Shown here one piece after another: positions 32,543 through 42,128 of a DNA stretch of 64,000 bases. The position numbers and the translations under genes are program-made. Each line of letters starts with the position of its first letter. Position 1 is the first letter of the stretch. This DNA is from Amphimedon queenslandica (taxonomy: Eukaryota; Porifera; Demospongiae; Haplosclerida; Niphatidae), in contig NW_003546254.1 in the NCBI RefSeq assembly GCF_000090795.2, positions 178,806 through 242,805 on the forward strand. The letters are read 5' to 3'. The notes below the pieces were generated by a model. That model was not told the origin of the DNA and made no database searches. It worked only from the letters and a program-made list of their open reading frames with translations.

Positions 32543-34987
32543 ATGAATACAGGCTCCCCAAACAGAACAAGCGGTGTTAAGGTAACTTAGAAGCAAGCTG
32601 GCAGTAGATAGTATTTTATCTTCTTTCCTGCAGCTACCAACAAGCAGTCATGAGCCAACACTTCACATCAGTAATAAAGGAAGGACACTCCTCCTTAATC
32701 CTGAGTATCTTCTTGAGGGATCAATAGAGAAGCACTGCTATGTAAGCTAATGATATGTAGCAATCATATACACACATAGACTAAAGCAGACTGCTATGGG
32801 GAAACTTTTTAACTATTGCCTCTGAAATTGATTGTCCTTGTGATGTTATGATTTGTGTTGCATTTTAGTTGCTTGGTGTCTTACAAAGTGTTCCAATGCA
32901 CCAGAATCTATCCAGTCGAAGTGAAACTCTCAAATTACTGGACAAGAAAAGAGTAAGTTAAAAGAACAGCAACTCAGGTTCTTTCACACTAACATCTTCA
33001 TCTTAGACTAATGGTGAGCTACCATGGAAGGTTGGAGCAAAGGAGAGAGTGACACTCTGGATATCAGCTTATGGCATAAAGATTACCAGAAATGATGAGA
33101 ACTTTGTAAGTAGTCACTGGTGTCCCATTGTCTTGTATTTGAAGCAACTAAAACCACCTAAACTTCTCAAAATATATACATATTCCATGCTATTTAGCTA
33201 ACCATTATCTTCACATAATAGTCAATACTGCATCGATTTGGTCTGCACGAGATTGCTTCAGTTAGTTATGTACATGATGACAGGGAGAATCTCCTTCTAT
33301 TGAAAGTTGGAGGGGAGAGTCGTACACATTGTCAACTATTTGTGTTTGCATGTACCAAAAAGGTAAGCAATTATTTGCAAAACTTTTCCCCTCTAAAATG
33401 TCCTCTCTTTCTACATTTCTTATGATAGAAACAAGCTGAGGATATCTGCAATGTCATTGATCAAGCATTTGAAATAGTCTACACTGAGATAACGGTTCAA
33501 AAGTTGAGAGAGTCCATAGATGGTGGTTCATCTCCTCCTTCATCCACACAAAGAAGACTCCCCAAGCGTCTCTCGTCATCCACTCCACTCCCAAAACTGG
33601 CAGGTGTTCCACCTCCTCACTCAAGATCAAAGAGAAAAATACAACAATCACAAAGGATCCCCTCATCATCTGAAGAAACGTAAATACGATTTTAATACTA
33701 TCTTGCATAAATTGCATGTTTACAAGTAAAATTTGATTATAGTATCATTTTTATTATATTTTAAGGCTCCGTCCTATGGATACACCTACAGTCACCATCC
33801 AACATTCACCTTCTCCAAGCACCGGAAGCAATCGTTCTGATCCACCATCTCCAATACTGGCTCCTTCCATTGCTCCAATAGTAGAACAACCTCAAGCTCC
33901 GATAGTGGCTCCTTCCATTGCTCCAATAATAGAACAGCCTCAAACTCCAATAGTGGCTCCTTCCATTGCTCCAATAATAGAACAACCTCAAACAAAAGAA
34001 ATACAAGTAGAGACACACGAGCAAGTAGAGACACAGGATGATCCAGAAGTACTAGTAAAAAGATACATGGGCATTGTAAGGAATACACTATAAATAAATT
34101 CATCTTGTTTTCAAGTACTATCACAATTCACAATTGTCATTACATAACACATGTATAAAGCAATGCACCATACATAAAATGAGTGTGCATAGAAATTAAA
34201 TGTCACTCTTCCTCTTTCTTCTGCAGTTGCATACTCAGTTGAATCTTGGGGAGCTAATAAAATTCGCTGATCATTTAAAGAACTACAGATCAGGCCAGAC
34301 AGTGAGAGAATTCTGCCTACAGTTGGTGCAGCTCTATGGAAAAAAAAGACTATTCTTAATGGAAGGTAAAACAAAAGAGAGGGGAAGGATCATATAAAAT
34401 ACATGTATACATACAGAATTATTATTCTATTTTTCGTTTGATTAAAAGTCAGTCAACGCTACTAGTGATTGACTTACATCCAACGAGATTTAAATTTAAA
34501 AGCTAGTCTCTCACCTTTTGTCCACATTATAGTGTTTTAAAATTCATTTTAGCTGACATTTTTTCTTTGGAATTGAGCAGATCTTTTTTTTAAAAAAATT
34601 TATTTTGTTAGTTTCATTGACTCACTGTCAACTAACCAGGAACACTACCCCTATTTTTAGTAATGTTTTAAAATTGAAAAAATACANNNNNNNNNNTCCT
34701 CCTCCTCCCCCTTCCACATCAGTTCCTCCACCACCAACACCTCCCCCTTCCACATCAATTCCTCCACCACCACCTGCTACATTGTCTGTCCCTCCACCTC
34801 CTCCTCCTCCTCCTCCCCCTCCTCCTACGTCTATTCCTGCTCCTCCGCCTCCACTACAAACTTCAGATTCAGCTGAGGTAAGACATTCCCACATGTAGAG
34901 TACATTATAATCATTTTCTCCATCCTTTAGCTCAGCCAATATTTGTCAGATATTAATGACACAATGGATGAACTAATGAACTACTAG
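32543..34987 (+). CDS. CCM2: CCM2 (malcavernin) with PTB and harmonin-homology domains; gap near 3' end
   Basis: Exons 32543-32581, 32634-32741, 32869-32952, 33007-33105, 33222-33362, 33429-33679, 33766-34075 and 34227-34365 join in phase. A proline-rich exon starting in the N gap (34687-34696) ends at 34877, and the last exon is 34931-34987. The PTB domain (about residues 45-165) has CYLLGVLQSVP, WISAYGIKI, HEIASVSYVHDD and the CCM2-type exit QAFEIVYTEITVQKL. A linker repeats APSIAPIIEQPQ three times. The harmonin-homology segment LGELIKFADHLKNYRSGQTV .. REFCLQLVQLYG follows. CCM2 binds KRIT1 and CCM3 and scaffolds MEKK3. The end of the harmonin domain is not found between 34366 and the gap and may be lost in it. 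The C-terminal polyproline run is unusual for CCM2. Confidence 0.88.
34687..34696. other. Assembly gap (10 N) inside CCM2
   Basis: Run of ten N next to a CCT-rich proline-coding repeat. The 5' border of the proline-rich exon, and perhaps another exon, is missing here. Confidence 0.95.
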
Positions 34988-35556
34988 CCATAGCCACTCC
35001 ACTAATTTCAACTATTAGATTTCAAGAGAAGACAATAATTTATTTTTTTTATACCGGTGAACGTGTATTTGTAACTTATTTATTGTAAATTTTTTACTGC
35101 TAGTTTTTTCTTTTCAAAATAAAAAATAAACTCCATTTTACACTTCTAGTTTTGTATACCAAACAGAATTAACATAATGCATAGTCATTATTATTATTAT
35201 CATTATTATTATTATTACCTATACTACATGTATTATTATTATTATTTTTATCTTGTGCTGTATATGTTACATAGTTTTATTGATTAACTGGAAAAACAGA
35301 ACACCAAATAACTAATTCGTAGCAGTTTACTTTTTTGATTTTTAACGAATAGAAAGTTACACAAATCATCAAGTCTTTTTTGGTTAACTTTTTCAAATCT
35401 AAAAATTGTACAAAATTTTAATCATGATGTCCTTAAAAATTAACTACAAACTCAAGAAACTAAACTAAATTTAATTCAATTTTGAAATTTTTATTTTCAT
35501 TTTAAAATGCCTGAACCTAAATGTACATGTACATGCATGTAGACCTTACTCGTTAA
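34988..35556. other. Convergent intergenic region
   Basis: No gene seen. Lies between the 3' ends of CCM2 and the KHDRBS gene, very AT-rich, with ATT triplet repeats at 35187-35250. Confidence 0.75.
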
Positions 35557-38150
35557 TTAGTAAAACCCGCCCTCAGTGGGAGGAGCCTGGGCATTATCAT
35601 ATGGATGGTAGCGATAGTCGCGACGAGTTGAAGCTGAAGGATAGCCAGCTTTCCACTCGTGGCCATTTCTTGAATCTGAGAGAGAAAATAAAGTATGGGC
35701 CATTAAAGTTTCTTGCTATAATGTATATGTAGTATAAAGCAGTATACATGTACATGTACGATTGTATTTCTAAGTTCTAATATCATGTATGCAATGCTTG
35801 GAGCCTTAAAACTCATTGACAGGAATAGTAAGGACTATGAACAGATTTATCAATATCAGCTCTGAGCCGCAAAAAAGGCGTGTTCACTGACACACCCACT
35901 AACAATAAAACATCATCAGTGAGAGGAACAAGGCTAAATATTGCAGTACCAAGAGTGAACACAAGAGCTGAAGCAAATACAGAGATATACTAGAGTATAC
36001 AATAGTATACTAACATATACAAAAATATACTGAAGTATACTACAATATACTAAGGCGTATATGTGTAATTTAACTATTACCTGATGTGTCAGCAAAATCA
36101 GAGAAGAACCCTTCGTGATTAGCAGCTTGAGGAGGAGGAGCAGAAAATGGTTTGACGTCATTTGAATATCCACCACCAGGGCCAGGTGGAGCTGATCCAG
36201 TGCCAGACATCACACTAACAACAACAATAATGATAATAATAATGAGTGGTAAAAGTAATTCAGCTCAAAAAGGCATGTACAATATAATTTCTGCTTCTGT
36301 ATGTGCTATTGTGCATGCACCGTATAGTGGGAAATTTTGGAGGGAATTAAATTTGGTGAATTTGGCATTTTGATAGCCATTCGCCAAAATAAAATCTGCC
36401 ATTTTGAGCCATTATACGCATGCTCAATGGCACATGGCCACTAATTCAATACCAAATTAAAATTCACCAATCACCAAAATTTAGCAATTCACCAAATTTT
36501 ACTTCCTCCAAAATTTCCAGCTATACGGTACACGTACATGTATTGTACATGAAAAACCACACAACTAGTGTAAAAGTGCTAATGGCTTATATTGCTAACC
36601 CGTGATTATAATCAGTAGATATTGTACCATCTCTCCACTGGTCATTAGAAGGAGTTTCATCTCTCCAACTTGGAGCCCCTTCACCAGCTGGAGGAGGATG
36701 AGAGGGACCGCCTGAAGCTCTGAAAGACACAAAATAAAAAAATACATGTACATGTACAACAGCACAATGAAACAAGCTACATGTACATGTACATGTACAT
36801 TGAATATACATGTACATGTCAATAGACATAGTACTGTATAGCGGGTATATTTCGTCTGGGAAAATGTTTGTTCTAAGCAGGATTAGAAATTTTCTTTCGT
36901 TTTATTTTCGTTCTGAGCAGCCATTTTGCACACGTGGCATTGAGGAAACGCCCTTTTCATTTAGAAAATGTTCGTTCCACAAGGAATGAGAACGAAATTA
37001 AACTTGAACGGAATATACCTGCTATACGGTATGTGTACATAATACAATAGTACATGTACATTTATGCACCTAACAATAATGTCACAGAAAAATTTTGTAC
37101 ATGTACATGTACATGTACACACACACACACACACACATCTTTTTCTCTCTCTACCTTCTCTCGTCCTTCATTGGTCTCCCTCTCATTCCTCTTGGTCTGC
37201 CACGCCCACCAAACCGATGAGGAGGTGGAGGCCGGAACATACTCTCCCACCTGTACCCAGGACCCCCTCTGGAGATACCGTAAGGAGAAGAAGACATATC
37301 GTACTTCGACGGCGGGAAATCAGGTTGACCTGGCTCCTAAAAAGAATAAAATTAATAAAATAGTACACGAACATGTACATGTACATATATTCTAAAAATA
37401 AACAAAAAATATCTTACAAAATTAATTCTAGTCATTAATTACACTACTCAATACTCACTGGTGGTATGAGCATTTTCCTAACTTCAGCAATCCCAGCTGC
37501 GAGTTTTTGAACAGCATTGGGAGGGATGGACTCAATAAGGACGTGAAGCTCGTCTGTCAAGTGGGCGTACATTTCTTTGCCAGAATTACGATACTCCTCC
37601 TCCTTTGATTTATCCTTGATTGATCCCCGACCCAATATGCTGATTTTAGTATCGGTCTCGGCTTGGATTCTTTTAAGCGTGAGACCCTTGGGCCCCAAAA
37701 GGCGCCCAACTAGGTTATAGTTCTTTTGGTCTTCAATCGGGATGTAGATCTTCTCTTTTAGTGACTTGTCTGGATCATTTCTGTCGGCTAAGCGATTTAT
37801 TTCTAAGGAAAGGAAGATATTACATGTACTTTAATGAATGAAGCTGTCAACCCACATCAGCCATGTGAAAGCCTCGTGATTAGGAATATGTTAAAAGTAC
37901 ATGAACGTAACAACCCAAAAGTACATATAACAGACTAGCTAGTCCAGCCTTTAAATATTAATATAAACTGCAATAAATATTAATTTGAGCTACCTGCTTC
38001 AAGTAAACGGATACAGTGACAAAAGGAGGGGTCTAAGGCATTCTTCTCGGCCTTGAGCTCTTCCAGTATGTTCCTCCCTACACTCATTTGCTGATTTGGC
38101 TCGGAAAAGGCCTCCACATCTACATGTATGTTCTCGTTGTCAGACGCCAT
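35557..38150 (-). CDS. STAR-family KH RNA-binding protein, Sam68/KHDRBS-like (351 aa)
   Basis: Exons 38150-37994, 37802-37459, 37336-37155, 36719-36600, 36214-36081 and 35675-35557 sum to 1056 nt in phase. QUA1-type helices (ILEELKAEKNALDPSF) are followed by the long KH domain: KIYIPIEDQKNYNLVGRLLG, GPKGLTLKRIQAETDTKISI, GRGSIKDKSKEEE and KYAHLTDELHV-like MYAHLTDELHVLIE. After it come an Arg-Gly block (RGGPGYR, GGRGRPRGMRGRP), a Pro/Gly-rich part and a Tyr-rich tail (RDYRYHPYDN). Sam68 proteins bind UAAA-type RNA as dimers and control splicing; the tyrosine tail is a kinase target. Two small inverted-repeat elements sit in introns 3 and 4. Which KHDRBS paralogue it matches is not resolved. 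Confidence 0.88.
36319..36529. mobile_element. MITE-like element, CCGTATAGCTGG-end family
   Basis: Ends ACCGTATAGTGGGAAATTTT and AAAATTTCCAGCTATACGGT (reverse complements with few mismatches), 211 bp, inside KHDRBS intron 4. Internal sequence is also foldback (AATTTGGTGAATTTGG against CAATTCACCAAATT). Confidence 0.8.
36833..37030. mobile_element. MITE-like element, CCGTATAGCTGG-end family
   Basis: Left end ACTGTATAGCGGGTATATTT and right end AATATACCTGCTATACGGT form the inverted repeat, 198 bp, in KHDRBS intron 3. Internal sequence differs from the 36319 copy. Confidence 0.75.
37090..37140. repeat. ACATGT and AC microsatellites
   Basis: TACATG hexamers at 37097-37117 followed by about ten AC units, directly downstream of the donor of KHDRBS exon 3. 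Confidence 0.9.
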
Positions 38151-38206
38151 TTTGTACTAATAAGGACACGTGACTTGCACAGAAAATTATGGGCGGGCAC
38201 TTCTAA

Positions 38207-38218
38207 TGCGCATGCGCA
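38207..38218. promoter_or_regulatory. NRF1-type site between KHDRBS and UGDH
   Basis: TGCGCATGCGCA, a perfect palindromic NRF1 consensus, 57 bp upstream of the KHDRBS start, with GGGCGGGC (38191) and CACGTG (38168) nearby. Serves one or both divergent genes. Confidence 0.55.
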
Positions 38219-38321
38219 GGTTGTCACAGCCACGGCCCACAGTAGTTAAGAATTAAAATTGGAAGATACTTGTTTTGGTCTCTGAGCTTACTTAGTCTCT
38301 TTTCTATTCAGTAAGGACCAA

Positions 38322-39598
38322 GGTAAATATAGATTTTAAATGTTTCCTATTTCCGTTTGAACTATCTAGAGTAGCAGAATAATTTTTTGACATTATTATA
38401 ATACTTATTATTATAAAAATAATATATTTTTTATAAATTTTACATTCTATATGTATATATATATACATATATAATATAATAATATATTTTTTGTATATAA
38501 TTTTATTGTTATTATTGCCTAGTGTATGATTCAAGAGTTGACATCATGTGCATTTTTATCTTATGAATCATTAGGGGCAAAATAACTTTGAATTGTCCCA
38601 CCTTTTTATCACAATAATTGTCACACCTCATTAATGTACATGTGTATTGTGTACATTAAGGTCTGAGTTTCTTTCAAGGAATTTTTTCTGTTATATGTAC
38701 AAACTGTTAACTAATTTTTCATGCTAAAAAAGTACTATAATATGTGTAAGTCTGTTTCACTTTCCACATCTTTACTGCTAAAACAGCTGTTCATATTACC
38801 AGCAAATTTAAATATATTTATAATAATTACATGTAATTATACCTATAGATACAATGTACATGTATATCTTGTACATTATACATATGTGTACGTCTGTTGT
38901 GTGTTTACATAATGATTATACTTTACTGCTACATTTTGCTTGTTACTATATACTATACAAACACAATTCAAGTAATTATTATTAAGAGTGCATAAAAATT
39001 CTTTGGCCTTATTGAAGCCTGATGTAGAGCTAGGCAAATTATGCTTCAATTTTTGCCTATTATGCTTTTAGAAATTCTATCCTCTTATGCTTTGAAATAA
39101 ATCCAATTATGCTCATACCACAATCAAATGTTGGGCAAACATTGAAAGCAACATTGTGGAATGTAGTGTATGTTGGGCTTTACTCAAATATTGACTATCA
39201 AGTTACATGTACATGTACATGCATCTGTTACAATTATTATATTGTAAAAAGAGTAGATAATATTATCTACTCTTGATTGTAATAATGCCAGAATCTGAAA
39301 ATGTTTCCAAATGACTTTGAGTCACTGGAAAATAAATTAGCCTAAGTCATTGGACTCTCCACGCTTGCATAGGTGGGTATTAAGCAGATGGGTAGGGTAT
39401 CACTAAACAGTTAGGTTGTTGTACTAGCACTTGTACCACTTCCCATATTGAATTCAAGCTAGAAGTTTGTGACTCATTATGCTCCAAACTATGCTACTCC
39501 ACATACTCCAGTAGTTTATGGGCCCATTGAGTATTCTCTTTAGTGTAGGTATTATCTACTCTTGGTATTAAATATTGCATTTTTTTCGTTTCTATTAG
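38322..39598 (+). other. Probable UGDH 5' UTR intron / intergenic sequence
   Basis: A donor-like CCAAG|GTAAAT at 38321-38322 and an acceptor (TTCTATTAG) at 39590-39599 suggest a non-coding first exon and a 1.3-kb leader intron for UGDH. Inside are AT repeats (38456-38490), a perfect 26-bp palindrome AAGAGTAGATAAT plus its complement (39249-39274), ATTATGCT-rich repeats (39040-39120) and a half foldback element near 39120-39182. No coding exon seen. Confidence 0.5.
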
Positions 39599-39615
39599 GA
39601 ACGGGCACACACATA

Positions 39616-41696
39616 ATGTCAGTCAAAAATATTTGTTGCATTGGTGCTGGCTATGTGGGCGGTCCAACATGCACTGTCATTGCTGATAAATGTTCGGACA
39701 TCAAAGTGACGGTTGTCGACATTAACCAGCGACGGATAGACGAATGGAACTCCGACACTCTGCCTATCTTTGAGCCAGGGCTTGAGGAAATAGTCAAAAG
39801 GAACCGCGGGAAGAATCTCTTCTTTTCCACCGATGTCACTCAAGCTGTGCTAGAAGCCGATCTCATATTTATATCTGTGAACACGCCCACTAAGACGTTC
39901 GGAATGGGCAAAGGGAGAGCCCCTGATTTAAAGTACATCGAATCGGCCGCTAGGAAGATTGCAGACACGGCAAAATCTGCAAAGATTATTGTCGAGAAGA
40001 GTACCGTCCCCGTTAAAGCTGCTGAGAGTATTTCAAAAATACTAAAACATAATTCAAAGTGTACTGGTTTTCAGGTCAGCTAATGCATGTACATGTACAT
40101 GTATGCCTATAGCCTGCTAATACATGTACTAGTACATGTACATGTACATGTATGCCTATACACCAAGAGTGAATAATTACTACATACATGTGTATAACGT
40201 CGTACATGTACTATTACATGTATGTTTATGCTGAGTTTGTTAATTAATACAGTACATGTACAATTTTCAATGTACATGTATTAATGTATGCTTTTTATCA
40301 ATACATTAGGTTTTATCTAATCCTGAGTTTCTAGCCGAGGGTACAGCCATTAGGGACCTCCTTAATCCCGACCGTGTTCTGATTGGTGGCGATACCTCAA
40401 AGGAGGGACAGGCGGCCATTAGGGCACTCTCTGAAGTCTATGAGAGGTGGGTACCCAAAGAGAGGGTACTCACTACTAACACGTGGTCGTCAGAGCTCTC
40501 TAAACTGACGGCGAATGCATTCTTAGCTCAGCGCATATCCTCTATAAACGCAATCAGTGCCGTTTGTGAGGCAACTGGGGCGGACGTGAGCGAAGTCTCC
40601 TACGCCATTGGGAAAGACTCAAGGATCGGGGATAAGTTCTTGCGGGCTAGTATCGGGTTTGGCGGGAGCTGCTTCCAGAAGGACGTTCTTAATTTGGTGT
40701 ATCTCTGCGAGGCTCTGAACCTTCCTGAAGTGGCTGAGTATTGGCATCAGGTCATATTGATGAATAACTTTCAGAGAAGGAGGTTCGTTAATAAGATAAT
40801 CAAGAGGCTTTTTGGGACCATCACAGGTTAGAAACAAGTTAATCATCGTAAAGAACTATTAGCACTTTGGCAGTCAATGTAGCAGTACTGTACATGTTCC
40901 AAAAATGAAAAGTTCTTTTTTATATTTTTTGCTGATGCATAATTGCATATGCATTACTTATGTTGTGTATCAACTTTAAGCTGATTCCGATCAAATTTGG
41001 ATTTTTTAATGAATTTTTAAATTTGTTCAAAAGTCAGGCCAAAGACCCTAGTACAGGGATTTTGGCCAAATTTTGGCAAAAATGGTTAGGAGAAATTCAC
41101 TGTTTTTATAATTGTTTCTGATGTATATACATTGCATAGAAACTTTGAGTTCATTCCAATCAAAATTGAATTATTTTATAAAGTTTAAACCCCTTGAAAA
41201 CTATGGGCTATTTTATTTGAGATTTTGAGTGTCTTGCCTTATCATTATGTATCACTATCATGTATACTTTAATTTAGGTAAGAAAATAACAATATATGGG
41301 TTTGCATTCAAGAAAGACACAGGTGACACTCGTGAGTCCTCCAGTATATACATCACCAAGTACCTTCTAGAAGAGGAGGCACGTATCGTCATCTATGACC
41401 CAAAAGTATCCGAGGATCAGATTCGATCTGACCTCTCTGACTGCGAGAGCTTCCATTCTCCGTCTGATTTTGACCGCTATGTGACGATATGTAAAGATCC
41501 TTATGAGGCTGCCAAAGACTCGCATGCTCTTGTCATCTGTACCGAATGGGACGAGTTTGTTACGCTGGATTACGAAAGGATTTACGGTCTTATGGAGAAG
41601 CCTGCCTTTATTTTTGACGGTCGCCTAATCCTTAAGCACGAGGCTCTTAGGAAGATTGGTTTTCAAGTTGATGTCGTTGGAAAGGACTTTTCCTAA
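39616..41696 (+). CDS. UGDH: UDP-glucose 6-dehydrogenase (464 aa, three coding exons)
   Basis: Coding exons 39616-40074, 40310-40826 and 41278-41696 total 1395 nt in phase. Features: NAD-binding loop [10 protein letters not shown] (about 10-19), [53 protein letters not shown], the catalytic cysteine at about 274 in FGGSCFQKD, and [15 protein letters not shown]. It oxidises UDP-glucose to UDP-glucuronate with two NAD+ in the cytosol, the precursor for glycosaminoglycan synthesis. Human is 494 aa; the C-terminal tail is shorter here. An upstream in-frame ATG at 39562 lies in the leader-intron acceptor region, so 39616 is preferred. Intron 1 is packed with TACATG hexamers, and intron 2 carries the ~185-bp repeat. 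Confidence 0.95.
40082..40285. repeat. TACATG/ACATGT hexamer tracts
   Basis: Several runs of the self-complementary ACATGT hexamer fill UGDH intron 1. The same motif recurs at 1-40, 905-950, 23090-23115, 36745-36820, 37097-37117 and 50228-50245. Confidence 0.9.
40880..41200. repeat. ~185-bp repeat, about 1.5 diverged units
   Basis: Contains the family blocks GCTGATTCCGATCAAATTTGG and AGGCCAAAGACCCTAGTACAGG in UGDH intron 2, with the palindromic core eroded. Confidence 0.75.
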
Positions 41697-42128
41697 TGAT
41701 TACGTGGTGTTATACTTGATGGAATATTAATAGCACAAAAATAAGAGTGCATCTACTTTTGACAATAGTAATATATACTTATTGTAGAAGTGTATAGGAT
41801 TTATCTTTTATTAACAGTGCACACTATTTTAATGGAGTATTTTATACTTATTGTAAGAGGTATATAGGATTTATCTTTTATGCACACAATTATTTTAATG
41901 AAGGGTATTATATTTTAATTTAATTTTTTGTTTTTTTTTTTCATTCATTTAATGATAATAATATCTATAAACAATAATGAATTTTTAAAAATTTTCAAAT
42001 TCCTAAATTTTTTGACACCTTGTCAGTGCAAACTAAGGTGTAAAAACAAAGTTACAGTAATGCATTAATAACTAATAATATTAAACCAGTTACAAAATAA
42101 CCAATTAGACCAGTCCGTGTGGTTTTTC
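41697..42128. other. Convergent intergenic region (UGDH / TRIM-NHL)
   Basis: No gene seen. Carries a ~75-bp imperfect direct repeat, TTGTAGAAGTGTATAGGATT at about 41780 and TTGTAAGAGGTATATAGGATT near 41855, and AT-rich UTR-like sequence. Confidence 0.65.
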
